Assembly: GCA_031272655.1 (NCBI GenBank) | Contig: JAISTJ010000037.1 | Span: 1-7,995 of the forward strand | Direction: 5' to 3' | From: Tannerella sp. | Lineage (GTDB): Bacteria; Bacteroidota; Bacteroidia; Bacteroidales; Tannerellaceae | Length of the DNA stretch: 7,995 nt | In this document: in pieces, positions 1-7,995 of the stretch | How the letters are laid out: every line of letters begins with the position of its first letter | How positions within the stretch are numbered: the stretch's first letter is position 1 | Made by a program: the position numbers and the translations under genes | Notes under the pieces: model-generated | The model's input: the letters and a program-made list of their open reading frames with translations, nothing else | What the model was told of the DNA's origin: nothing | Database searches by the model: none

Positions 1-152
1 GGGACGGAACGCCCGAAACGGAAGACCTCGTCAAGAACGAGACAAAAGCCACTATCCGCTGCATCCCCCTTGAAGGCGACAAGACGCCCGGCAAGTGCAT
101 GGTAACAGGCAAACCTTCGGCGCAAAGGGTCATATTTGCAAGAGCATACTAA
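1..152 (+). CDS. proS: Prolyl-tRNA synthetase, C-terminal end (partial)
   Basis: Only the last 49 complete codons are present, read from base 3 to a TAA at 150-152; the rest lies left of the window. The product charges tRNA-Pro with proline in the cytoplasm. The translated tail contains IRCIPL (residues 18-23 of the fragment), [14 protein letters not shown] (30-43) and ends in FARAY. This matches my memory of the C-terminal domain of the archaeal/eukaryal-type prolyl-tRNA synthetase, which Bacteroidota also use and which ends in a conserved tyrosine. The two cysteines (20 and 32 of the fragment) sit where that family often has the second half of a zinc site, but the first half is not visible. 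The stop codon overlaps the stop of the convergent nadC by 4 bases, leaving no room for a terminator between the genes. The call rests on a short fragment, but the motifs are distinctive. Confidence 0.88.
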   Translation, partial: DGTPETEDLVKNETKATIRCIPLEGDKTPGKCMVTGKPSAQRVIFARAY

Positions 153-1009
153 ACAGCTTTCAAGCTCATATCGAGGCTTTTGACAGAGTGGGTGAGTGCG
201 CCGACGGAGATGAAATCAACGCCACATTCGGCATAATCGCGCAGGTTGGCGATAGTGATGCCGCCTGAAGATTCCGTTTCAAACCTGCCTGCGATGCGTT
301 TTACAGCTTCGCGGGTTGTGTTTGTATCGAAATTATCAAGCATAATGCGGTCAACGCCGCCGATGCGCAAAACTTCGTCCAATTCGCTAAGAGAGCGCAC
401 TTCAATTTCTATTTTAAGGGGTTTACCTTTCTCTTTCAGGTAGTTACGTGTGCGGATTATAGCCTGTTCGATGCCGCCTGCAAAGTCCACATGATTGTCT
501 TTCAGCAAAATCATATCGAACAGCCCGATGCGGTGATTGACGCCGCCACCGATGCGAACCGCCTCTTTTTCAAGTATTCGCATACCCGGAGTTGTCTTGC
601 GGGTGTCGAGGACGCGCGTTTTGGTGCCTTCAAGCGCTTTGGCATAGCGGCGGGTAGTGGTAGCAATGCCGCTCATGCGTTGCATCACATTGAGTATCAG
701 GCGCTCCGTTTGCAAAATAGACTGAATTTTGCCTTCAATCGTGAAAGCCACATCGCCGTTTTTTACTTCGGCGCCGTCGTTGATAAAAATTTCCATTCGC
801 ATGGAAGGGTCGAAAAACTTGAAAATCCGTTTGGCGACATCAACACCTGCTATTACGCCGTCTTCCTTGATTAACAGACGGCTTTTGCCCATTTTGTCAG
901 CCGGAATGCAACTGAGGGTTGTATGGTCGCCATCGCCGATGTCCTCTGCAAACGCCAGCGCTATCAACTCATCTGTCAATTCGTCGGTTGTTTTTAAAAT
1001 ATTTGTCAT
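149..1009 (-). CDS. nadC: Nicotinate-nucleotide pyrophosphorylase (quinolinate phosphoribosyltransferase)
   Basis: This cytoplasmic enzyme converts quinolinate and PRPP to nicotinate mononucleotide, CO2 and pyrophosphate, the last step of de novo synthesis before the shared NAD pathway. The 286-residue length is normal for the family. Visible motifs in order: EDIGDGDHT (22-30) in the N-terminal domain, [16 protein letters not shown] (102-117), the substrate and PRPP-binding stretch [11 protein letters not shown] (134-144), GGGVNHR (154-160), ILLKDNH (167-173), EIEV (201-204), IMLDNF (222-227), SSGGI (247-251) and ISVGALTHS (267-275) closing the barrel. The basic residues expected around the active site (R137, K138, H159, R160, K170) are all there. 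The ATG at 1007-1009 gives the usual N-terminus and lies about 20 bases downstream of a consensus -7 element. The gene is monocistronic within the window; nadA and nadB are not present. Its stop overlaps the proS stop. Confidence 0.97.
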   Translation of the reverse strand: MTNILKTTDELTDELIALAFAEDIGDGDHTTLSCIPADKMGKSRLLIKEDGVIAGVDVAKRIFKFFDPSMRMEIFINDGAEVKNGDVAFTIEGKIQSILQTERLILNVMQRMSGIATTTRRYAKALEGTKTRVLDTRKTTPGMRILEKEAVRIGGGVNHRIGLFDMILLKDNHVDFAGGIEQAIIRTRNYLKEKGKPLKIEIEVRSLSELDEVLRIGGVDRIMLDNFDTNTTREAVKRIAGRFETESSGGITIANLRDYAECGVDFISVGALTHSVKSLDMSLKAV

Positions 1010-1027
1010 ATATAGTGTATTTTTTAT

Positions 1028-1036
1028 GCAAAAGTA
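1028..1036 (-). promoter_or_regulatory. Bacteroidota -7 element for nadC
   Basis: On the minus strand this reads TACTTTTGC, a perfect match to the TAnnTTTGY -7 consensus of the Bacteroidota primary sigma factor. It lies 18 bases upstream of the nadC ATG, so the inferred leader is only about 15 bases. No good TTTG -33 element is seen at the expected distance, only a T-rich run around 1051-1055. The transcription start is inferred from spacing. Confidence 0.6.
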
Positions 1037-1058
1037 TTGATTTTTCCGAAAAAAAGAC

Positions 1059-1088
1059 TTGATATTTGAAAATAATCACTATATTTCG
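1059..1088 (+). promoter_or_regulatory. Possible promoter of the HTH/Usp operon
   Basis: TATATTTCG at 1080-1088 differs from TAnnTTTGY at two positions. A TTG at 1059-1061, 18 bases upstream, could serve as the -33 element. The spacing to the ATG at 1122 would give a leader of roughly 25-30 bases. The region is very AT-rich, so a chance match is quite possible. It faces away from the nadC promoter, about 20-50 bases from it. Confidence 0.3.
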
Positions 1089-1121
1089 GAGATTTTTTTA
1101 ACCGAATAAAAACAATTTTAT

Positions 1122-1367
1122 ATGACTAAAACATTAACATTCAACGAATTACGCGACATCAAAGATCGCTTGCCTGACGGCTCAATCCGTACTATAGCCG
1201 ATGAAATGGGAATCAGCGTTGAGACCGTCAGGAATTATTTTGGAGGATATAACTACAAAGACGGCAGGAGCTGCGGTTTACATATTGAACCGGGTCCCGA
1301 CGGCGGAATCGTAACGCTCGACGACTCTACCATACTCGACAGGGCTATTCAAATGCTTGAAAATTAA
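1122..1367 (+). CDS. Small helix-turn-helix DNA-binding protein
   Basis: This 81-residue cytoplasmic protein has a predicted helix-turn-helix at about residues 19-42: IRTIADEMG, a turn at GIS, then the recognition-like helix VETVRNYFGG. The TIADEMGIS.ETV pattern resembles the N-terminal DNA-reading unit of LacI-type and similar regulators, but there is no ligand-binding domain. The remainder includes an EPGPDGGIVTLDD segment (56-68) and a short C-terminal helix (ILDRAIQMLE). I recall similar proteins of about 80 residues annotated only as DNA-binding or hypothetical in Bacteroidales; the target is not known to me. The ATG at 1122 follows an A/T-rich leader with no Shine-Dalgarno sequence, as is usual in this phylum. 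The stop is 4 bases before the ATG of the stress protein gene, so the two are probably co-transcribed and perhaps translationally coupled. Regulation of the operon or of the divergent nadC is inference only. Confidence 0.85.
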   Translation: MTKTLTFNELRDIKDRLPDGSIRTIADEMGISVETVRNYFGGYNYKDGRSCGLHIEPGPDGGIVTLDDSTILDRAIQMLEN

Positions 1368-1371
1368 TATT

Positions 1372-2238
1372 ATGGTACTGATTCCGGTTGATTTTTCCGA
1401 TTACTCGATGCGGGCATGTGAGATTGGGTTCGACTATGCCTTCAAGAACGATGCAGAGGTGGTATTTCTCAATGCGTACCATACTTCACATATCTACTCG
1501 TCGCTGTCGTATCTTGGTGTAAAACAGGAGTTTCGCTTCGATAAGGAAGCCGCAAGCGCTGCTTTTGGCCGCGCTGAAGCCGAGATGCTCAGGATGAAAG
1601 AGGTGATTGACGGGAAGATTTCTAAAGGCGAGTTGCCTGCCGTCAAGTACGATTACACCATTCGCGAAGGCTTGCCCGAAGATGAAATTATTGCTTACGC
1701 CAACGAGCGTAAACCATCGCTGATTGTGATGGGTACGCGCGGGAAAAGTCGTAAAAACCTTGATTTGATCGGCAGTGTAACGGCTGAAATAATAGAGATG
1801 ACAAAGTCGCCGTTGCTGGCAATTCCGGAACAGGTTACTTTTAAAAGTTTCAAAGATGCTGAACATTTGGCATTTGCTGTTTCATTCAACAAACACGACC
1901 TTGTCGCTTTCGATTGCCTGACGCAACTTATAAGAGGCTATAATCCTGATATTCACCTGTTTAACATATCCACTAGCCATGACGAATGGAATGAAATACG
2001 TCTTACCGGCACGCGTGAATATTTGCAGAAGCATTATCCGGATTTTAGTATTGACTTCACCGTTTTGGACGACATGGATCTGCTTTTAGCCATCGAAAAG
2101 TTTGTTCAGGAGAAGCAAATAGACGTCATAACCCTGACCACTTATCGCCACAGCATCATTACAAGAATTTTCAACCCCAGCATAGCTCGCAAAATGCTGT
2201 TTCATACGAACACTGCATTGCTTGTTATTCCTGATTGA
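1372..2238 (+). CDS. Universal stress protein, two tandem Usp domains
   Basis: This is a 288-residue cytoplasmic protein, about twice the length of a single UspA domain. Domain 1 (about 1-152) starts with the first strand MVLIPVDFSDYS, where D7 is the usual adenine-contacting aspartate. It carries the nucleotide-binding pattern G-2X-G-9X-G-S exactly, at G121, G124, G134 and S135, followed by the last strand SPLLAIP. Domain 2 (about 165-288) has the fold outline (AFAVSFNKHD, then a final TALLVIPD strand) but lacks the glycine pattern, so only the first domain is likely to bind ATP. A TTG at 1357 would add five residues and overlap the upstream gene; I chose the ATG at 1372 because it puts the first strand at the very N-terminus, as is normal for Usp. 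The gene follows the HTH gene by 4 bases and its end overlaps the convergent membrane protein gene by 14 bases. The physiological role cannot be told from sequence. Confidence 0.92.
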   Translation: MVLIPVDFSDYSMRACEIGFDYAFKNDAEVVFLNAYHTSHIYSSLSYLGVKQEFRFDKEAASAAFGRAEAEMLRMKEVIDGKISKGELPAVKYDYTIREGLPEDEIIAYANERKPSLIVMGTRGKSRKNLDLIGSVTAEIIEMTKSPLLAIPEQVTFKSFKDAEHLAFAVSFNKHDLVAFDCLTQLIRGYNPDIHLFNISTSHDEWNEIRLTGTREYLQKHYPDFSIDFTVLDDMDLLLAIEKFVQEKQIDVITLTTYRHSIITRIFNPSIARKMLFHTNTALLVIPD

Positions 2239-2602
2239 CAGACGACGACCGAATAGAACATAATGATTTGATAATCAGAAAGAAGAAGTAAAAAATCCCA
2301 AACGCAATCAGAAACGTGTGGTCTTTTACTTCGGAGAAGATGTAGTAACATGCCAAAGCTGTGAATGAAACAAGCATTTGAGCCATATTGAAAAGCATCA
2401 AGAGGGAAAAAGCGCGTCCGGGTTTGATTTTTTTGCGTTTGATATGACTTATAAGGGAGAGCAAGATGACCGCAAAAATCAGGAAATAGGCAGGAATAAT
2501 CATCAAAACAAGGCTGAAATGCTCCGGAAAACAAAAGCGTATAACAAGCAACTCTGCTATCCCGAAGATGATTACCGAAGCCAAAACTAATAGTCGTGTC
2601 AT
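2225..2602 (-). CDS. Four-helix membrane protein behind atpC
   Basis: This 125-residue, strongly hydrophobic protein has four likely transmembrane segments at about 4-22, 30-53, 66-89 and 95-114. A basic loop, HIKRKKIKPGR (53-63), lies between helices 2 and 3, and the tail SIRSSSVNQE is polar. By the positive-inside rule, the loop and both termini probably face the cytoplasm. The ATG at 2600-2602 lies 3 bases after the atpC stop, so it is almost certainly the third gene of the atpD-atpC operon. Size, topology and position resemble AtpI-type accessory proteins of ATP synthase, which help assemble the c-ring in other bacteria, but I see no diagnostic motif and do not assign that function. I recall hypothetical membrane proteins at this place in Bacteroidales atp loci. 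The last 14 bases overlap the end of the convergent stress protein gene. It is real on frame, hydrophobic pattern and spacing; function is open. Confidence 0.82.
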   Translation of the reverse strand: MTRLLVLASVIIFGIAELLVIRFCFPEHFSLVLMIIPAYFLIFAVILLSLISHIKRKKIKPGRAFSLLMLFNMAQMLVSFTALACYYIFSEVKDHTFLIAFGIFYFFFLIIKSLCSIRSSSVNQE

Positions 2603-2605
2603 AGC

Positions 2606-2848
2606 TCAAACTTCCACACAAACGGTTATGACATCAAATTTTATTTCCGTGAAACCGCTTTTAACGGGTATGGTTTTAGATTCGGTTTCTGTCAGGAAGC
2701 AGACTATTTCGCCTTTTTTCAGGGACGAAATAAGCGGAGCATGAGAGGGATAGACTTCAAAAGAGCCTGCAGAGCCCGGGAAAACCACATGATGCACTTC
2801 TCCTTCAAAGACTGTTCCGGTGGGCGAAAGAACTGTTATCTTGAGCAT
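2606..2848 (-). CDS. atpC: F1Fo ATP synthase epsilon subunit, short form
   Basis: Epsilon is part of the central stalk of F1 and links rotation of gamma to the c-ring. At 80 residues this copy consists only of the N-terminal beta-sandwich domain: it opens with MLKITVLSPTGTVFEGEV, has the family motif PGSAGSFEVYPSHAPLI (24-40) and ends in the strand DVITVCVEV. The C-terminal helical hairpin found in the usual subunit of about 130-140 residues is absent. The gene ends at a proper TGA with the next gene 3 bases on, so this is a natural short form and not a frameshift. Short epsilon subunits are known in Bacteroidota and Chlorobi. Since the hairpin provides epsilon inhibition in other bacteria, ATP hydrolysis here must be controlled differently, if at all. 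It starts 2 bases after the atpD stop and is probably translationally coupled to it. Confidence 0.95.
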   Translation of the reverse strand: MLKITVLSPTGTVFEGEVHHVVFPGSAGSFEVYPSHAPLISSLKKGEIVCFLTETESKTIPVKSGFTEIKFDVITVCVEV

Positions 2849-2850
2849 AA

Positions 2851-4425
<1,575 letters not shown>

Positions 4426-4452
4426 TTAATGTTTTTTTTGGATAAAAAATAT

Positions 4453-4461
4453 TACCTTTGC
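4453..4461 (+). promoter_or_regulatory. Bacteroidota -7 element for the glycoside hydrolase gene
   Basis: The sequence TACCTTTGC matches TAnnTTTGY perfectly and lies 27 bases upstream of the ATG at 4489. A TTTG ends at 4440, but it is only 12 bases away, too close for a normal -33 element; a T-rich stretch occupies the expected place. The element faces away from the atpD -7 element, with 42 bases between the two. Confidence 0.65.
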
Positions 4462-4488
4462 ACCACAAAATCATAAACCAAACCCAAT

Positions 4489-7400
4489 ATGAAGAATTTA
4501 TATTTATTTTTCGCGACGGCTGCAATTATTGCCGTAAACGCTTGCAGTAATGACGGTAGTGGAGCTGCCGGAGAAAGCAGTTTTAAAAGTATTGAAGCAG
4601 GATTTTTGAAACCTGACAGTATGCCTTTGGGCGTTTACTGGTATTGGATTTCCGACAACATCTCAAAGGAAGGCGTAGAGCGCGACCTTGAAGCAATGAA
4701 GCGGGTCGGGATAAATCGTGCGTTTATCGGAAATGTTGTGGACGGAGGCGGGATTCCAAGCCCCATAAACCCGCTCTTCTCGCCTGAATGGTGGAATATA
4801 ACTCATGCGGCGATGAAAAAAGCAGGTGAGGTCGGCGTTGAAATCGGCATGTTCAACAGTCCGGGCTGGAGCCAGTCGGGAGGACCATGGGTAAAACCCG
4901 AACAATCAATGCGTTATCTTGCCAATTCGGTTATAAAAGTTAAAGGGCCGCAGAAAAATGCAAGCATCAACCTGCCGGCAGTAGCCAAAGATGCCATGGC
5001 TGATGTAAAAATCATAGCTTATCCTTCAAATGCTGATAATGAGAAAGTTAAGAACTTTCCGGTGAATAAAAAACGGGGTGAGGCGCTGTCGGTTGATATG
5101 CCGGTTGGCGATATGCCCGTGCGTACATTAATATTTAAGGTTCCCAATGGTTCGCGCATTAAAACCGATGCGGAACTGTATGTAAAAGAGGGAGATACCG
5201 AACGTTTGCTGCGCAAGTTCGAGATTGACCGCAGTAATGCGGCGCTGAACGTAGGTTTCGACCCGTATGCGCCGGTTGTAATCTCGCTTCCCGAAACCAA
5301 AGCTTCTGCTTTCAGGCTTGTTCTGACTGCTCGACGGGCTGAAGTTCAGGCAGTTGTAACGCTTTCCTCTCAAGCTGAAGTGGAGCGTTATCCTGAAAAA
5401 ACTTTAGCTAAAATGTTCCAGACGCCACTCCCGATGTGGGACGATTATCTCTGGGGTGAACAGCCTGAAGTGCCTGTAAATCAATGTGTTGACCCTGCCA
5501 AGGTTATTGACCTGACTGCCAATGTCCGGAACGGTGTGTTGAAATGGGATGTTCCTGAAGGTGAATGGGTTGTGATGCGTACTGCGATGCGCAGCACTCA
5601 GGTTACAAACGGACCTGCATCCAAAGAAGGCACAGGTCTTGAGATTGACAAGATAAATAAAGACCATATCGGTTCGCACTTCGACGCATTCATCGGCGAA
5701 ATATTGCGCCGCATACCGGAAGCCGACCGCAAATCGTTCAAGGTTGTTGTTGAAGACAGTTATGAGACAGGCGGTCTGAACTGGACAGACGATATGGGCG
5801 AAAAATTCCTTCAGGTTTATGGCTACGATCCTACCCCTTATCTGCCTGTGTTGAGTGGGGTAGTTGTTGGAAGTCAGGATGTTTCCGACCGTTTCCTGTG
5901 GGATTTGCGCCGTTTGATAGCCGACCGTGTGGCATACGACTATGTAGGCGGGATGCGGGATGTGAGCAACAAAAATGGACTGACCACATGGCTTGAAAAT
6001 TACGGCCATTGGGGTTTCCCGTCGGAATTCCTAATGTATGGCGGGCAGTCGGACGAGATTGGCGGCGAGTTCTGGAGCGAAGGTTCGCTTGGCGATATAG
6101 AGAACCACGCAGCCGCTTCATGCGGTCATACCTACGGCAAAAAGCGCATCTGGGCTGAATCCTGCACCAGCGGCGGGCCTGTCTTCAGCCGCTATCCGAA
6201 AGTTATGAAACAACGCCTCGACCGTTTCTTCACGGAAGGCATCAACTCCACACTGCTGCATGTATATATTCATCAGGCCCGTGAAGACCTGTCTCCCGGC
6301 ATTGACGCATGGTTCGGCAACGAGTTCAACCGCAAAAATACTTGGTTTCCGCACATGGACGTCTTCGCAAAATACCTCAAACGCTGTAATTTGATGCTTC
6401 AGCAGGGGCTTTTCACGGCCGATGTCGCATATTTTATCGGTGAGGATGCGCCCAAAATGACCGGTGTCCGCAATCCGGAACTGCCTAAAGGTTATGCATT
6501 TGACTATATCAATGCAGAGGTTTTGCTGACCCGCGCTTCCGTGAAAGACGGCAAATTGACGCTTCCGGACGGGATGAAATACAGTCTGCTTGTCCTACCG
6601 AAACTCGAAACTATGCGTCCGGAAGTTCTTAGCAGGATAAAAGAACTTGTAAATGAAGGACTTGTGATACTCGGACCGGCGCCTCAACGTTCACCAAGCC
6701 TTCAGAACTATCCCGCCGCCGACAAAACGGTCGCATCGCTGGCCGCCGAGTTGTGGGGTTCTGATTCCGAAAAAATGCGGGTTGTGGGCAAGGGAAAGGT
6801 TTTCGCTGACGGTCAGAGTATTGAAGATGTTTTTGCCGCTATCGGTGTTGAACCTGACGTCATTATTGACGGCAGTCCCGAAGCGCTGTTTATCCACCGT
6901 ACACTTCCCGATGGAGATATCTATTTCATTTCTAATCAGACAGATAACGTTGTGAACATCAAGCCTCGTTTCCGTTTGACCGGCAAGGCTCCCGAACTGT
7001 GGAACCCGCTGACAGACGAGATTCGCGACCTTAAAAACTTTGAAGTTCAAGGTTCTGCGACCGTAGTTCCTCTTCAGTTGCAGCCAAATGAAAGCAGTTT
7101 CATTGTATTCCGCAAAAAAGGTAAACCTGTTTCTGGATTTAATAATTATCCGGAGTTAAAACCCTTATTTACAGTTGCTTCACCATGGAAAGTATCGTTT
7201 AAAAACGATATGATTGGCGACGCTTTCGACGTTACAATGAACTCTCTTGAAGACTGGTCGCAATCGCAGGACGAGCGCATCCGTTTCTTTTCCGGCATCG
7301 CAACTTACAAAGCTACTTTCAAACTTGATGAAATTCCTGCTTCAAAGCCTCTCTACATCTCGCTTGGTGACGTGATGGTAATAGCGAAAGTGAAGATTAA

Positions 7401-7638
7401 CGGCAAATATGCAGGTGGCGTCTGGACTACTCCTTACAGGCTGAATATAAGCGAATTAGTGCAAAAGGGCGAGAATACTCTTGAGATAGAGGTAGCCAAC
7501 AACTGGATGAATCGTCTGATAGGCGACCTCCAGCTTCCCGAAAAAGACCGCCGTACATGGGTCAAAATCAACCCGTGGAAAGCTGATTCCCCTCTTCAAA
7601 AGTCTGGTTTGCTCGGGCCGGTTACTTTGGAGAACTGA
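4489..7638 (+). CDS. GH106-like glycoside hydrolase lipoprotein (putative alpha-L-rhamnosidase)
   Basis: This is a 1049-residue exported enzyme. The N-terminus ([19 protein letters not shown]) is a lipoprotein signal peptide with the lipid-bearing cysteine at C19. The residues after it (SNDGSG) lack the strongly acidic surface-export signal of Bacteroidota, so a periplasmic location is as likely as the cell surface. The N-terminal catalytic part carries motifs I associate with GH106: [23 protein letters not shown] (start at 50), [14 protein letters not shown] (122-135), [13 protein letters not shown] (420-432), YGYDP (444-448), [12 protein letters not shown] (521-532), WAESCTSGG (555-563) and the HVYIHQ...PG segment (591-604). 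E426, E523 or E527, and E557 are the catalytic candidates. A galactose-binding-like beta-sandwich follows near the end (about 935-1049: [21 protein letters not shown]). GH106 members described so far cleave alpha-L-rhamnosides of plant cell wall or glycosides; the true substrate here is unproven. No SusC/SusD pair or regulator is adjacent. leuS starts 19 bases downstream. Confidence 0.83.
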   Translation: MKNLYLFFATAAIIAVNACSNDGSGAAGESSFKSIEAGFLKPDSMPLGVYWYWISDNISKEGVERDLEAMKRVGINRAFIGNVVDGGGIPSPINPLFSPEWWNITHAAMKKAGEVGVEIGMFNSPGWSQSGGPWVKPEQSMRYLANSVIKVKGPQKNASINLPAVAKDAMADVKIIAYPSNADNEKVKNFPVNKKRGEALSVDMPVGDMPVRTLIFKVPNGSRIKTDAELYVKEGDTERLLRKFEIDRSNAALNVGFDPYAPVVISLPETKASAFRLVLTARRAEVQAVVTLSSQAEVERYPEKTLAKMFQTPLPMWDDYLWGEQPEVPVNQCVDPAKVIDLTANVRNGVLKWDVPEGEWVVMRTAMRSTQVTNGPASKEGTGLEIDKINKDHIGSHFDAFIGEILRRIPEADRKSFKVVVEDSYETGGLNWTDDMGEKFLQVYGYDPTPYLPVLSGVVVGSQDVSDRFLWDLRRLIADRVAYDYVGGMRDVSNKNGLTTWLENYGHWGFPSEFLMYGGQSDEIGGEFWSEGSLGDIENHAAASCGHTYGKKRIWAESCTSGGPVFSRYPKVMKQRLDRFFTEGINSTLLHVYIHQAREDLSPGIDAWFGNEFNRKNTWFPHMDVFAKYLKRCNLMLQQGLFTADVAYFIGEDAPKMTGVRNPELPKGYAFDYINAEVLLTRASVKDGKLTLPDGMKYSLLVLPKLETMRPEVLSRIKELVNEGLVILGPAPQRSPSLQNYPAADKTVASLAAELWGSDSEKMRVVGKGKVFADGQSIEDVFAAIGVEPDVIIDGSPEALFIHRTLPDGDIYFISNQTDNVVNIKPRFRLTGKAPELWNPLTDEIRDLKNFEVQGSATVVPLQLQPNESSFIVFRKKGKPVSGFNNYPELKPLFTVASPWKVSFKNDMIGDAFDVTMNSLEDWSQSQDERIRFFSGIATYKATFKLDEIPASKPLYISLGDVMVIAKVKINGKYAGGVWTTPYRLNISELVQKGENTLEIEVANNWMNRLIGDLQLPEKDRRTWVKINPWKADSPLQKSGLLGPVTLEN

Positions 7639-7657
7639 ATTTTTTAAGAATTTTAAT

Positions 7658-7995
7658 ATGGAATATAATTTCAGAGAGATAGAAAAAAAATGGCATGCGC
7701 AATGGGTCGCTGACAAAACGTATCAGGTTGATATTCAGAAAGATAAGCCTAAGTTTTATGTATTGGACATGTTCCCCTATCCTTCGGGTGCGGGGCTGCA
7801 CGTGGGGCATCCGCTCGGTTATATAGCATCGGATATTTATGCCCGTTACAAGCGTCTGCGCGGTTATAACGTGCTGCATCCGATGGGTTACGACGCCTAC
7901 GGGCTGCCTGCCGAGCAGTATGCCATCCAGACAGGGCAACATCCCGCCGTTACGACCGAAAATAATATCGCCCGCTACCGCGAGCAGTTGGATAA
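7658..7995 (+). CDS. leuS: Leucyl-tRNA synthetase, N-terminal part (partial)
   Basis: The first 112 codons are present; the gene runs off the right edge. The class I enzyme charges tRNA-Leu with leucine in the cytoplasm. The start [12 protein letters not shown] is the usual LeuS N-terminus. It is followed by [22 protein letters not shown] (33-54), containing the class I ATP-binding HIGH signature as H48-V-G-H51, then [20 protein letters not shown] (74-93), which is highly typical of bacterial LeuS. The connective editing domain and the KMSKS loop lie outside the window. The ATG at 7658-7660 is 19 bases after the stop of the glycoside hydrolase gene, with an AT-rich spacer and no Shine-Dalgarno sequence. 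There is no perfect -7 element in the spacer; a poor match, TTACTTTGG at 7622-7630, lies inside the end of the upstream gene. Transcription could therefore be partly read-through from the hydrolase gene, but this is inference. Confidence 0.96.
   Translation, partial: MEYNFREIEKKWHAQWVADKTYQVDIQKDKPKFYVLDMFPYPSGAGLHVGHPLGYIASDIYARYKRLRGYNVLHPMGYDAYGLPAEQYAIQTGQHPAVTTENNIARYREQLD

Noticed and set aside
491..874. Open frame of 127 codons on the + strand opposite nadC
   Set aside because: It is antisense to strongly conserved NadC motifs, and its translation has no recognisable domain; a shadow of the real gene.
1357..1371. TTG start for the stress protein inside the HTH gene
   Set aside because: The ATG at 1372 places the first Usp strand directly at the N-terminus, as in the family; the five extra residues have no support.
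2265..2278. Small inverted repeat TGATT-tgat-AATCA after the stress protein gene
   Set aside because: The stem is only 5 AT-rich pairs and no T-run follows; it lies within the membrane protein coding sequence, so it is not a convincing terminator.
2378..2590. Open frame of 70 codons on the + strand opposite the membrane protein gene
   Set aside because: It is the antisense of a hydrophobic coding region, which yields a falsely polar peptide; no promoter or homology evidence.
2202..2621. Open frame of 139 codons on the minus strand overlapping the membrane protein gene and the ends of atpC and usp
   Set aside because: It is in another frame, crosses two gene ends, and gives a mixed composition, while the 2225-2602 frame gives clean transmembrane segments and operon spacing.
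5404..6009. Open frame of 201 codons on the minus strand within the hydrolase gene
   Set aside because: It is fully antisense to conserved GH106-type motifs, with no recognisable domain; expected by chance in a long gene of this composition.
7639..7657. T-rich spacer between the hydrolase gene and leuS as a terminator
   Set aside because: There is no GC-rich stem before the T-run; it is just an AT-rich spacer.

Overview
This window looks like ordinary chromosomal sequence from a member of Bacteroidota, probably order Bacteroidales. The evidence is threefold. Three start-proximal regions carry a perfect TAnnTTTGY -7 promoter element, and the starts lack Shine-Dalgarno sequences. The epsilon subunit of ATP synthase is the short form with only one domain, and the beta subunit has the matching insertion. 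There is also a large lipoprotein glycoside hydrolase of a type common in this phylum. I cannot name the genus from the sequence alone.

Layout, left to right. Positions 1-152 (+) hold the last 49 codons of a prolyl-tRNA synthetase. It ends tail-to-tail, with a 4-base overlap, against nadC (149-1009, -), the quinolinate phosphoribosyltransferase of NAD synthesis. A 112-base intergenic region (1010-1121) carries divergent promoters. To the right, on the + strand, a small helix-turn-helix protein (1122-1367) and a two-domain universal stress protein (1372-2238) sit 4 bases apart and look like one operon. The end of the stress protein gene overlaps by 14 bases the end of a minus-strand operon: atpD (4380-2851), atpC (2848-2606) and a four-helix membrane protein (2602-2225). 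These are the catalytic beta subunit and the epsilon subunit of F1Fo ATP synthase plus an uncharacterised membrane partner. The other ATP synthase genes are not in the window.

A second divergent promoter region (4381-4488) separates atpD from a + strand gene for a 1049-residue lipoprotein resembling GH106 alpha-L-rhamnosidases (4489-7638). It is followed after only 19 bases by the start of leuS, leucyl-tRNA synthetase (7658 to the window end).

Most of the window is housekeeping (two tRNA synthetases, NAD synthesis, ATP synthase). The accessory parts are the HTH/stress protein pair, the membrane protein behind atpC and the solitary glycoside hydrolase. I found no mobile element, CRISPR array, tRNA, rRNA, riboswitch or convincing intrinsic terminator, and no gene-free stretch longer than about 110 bases. 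Nothing here is clearly a new biological system. The best leads are the HTH/Usp pair, the atpDC-linked membrane protein and the orphan GH106-like enzyme.
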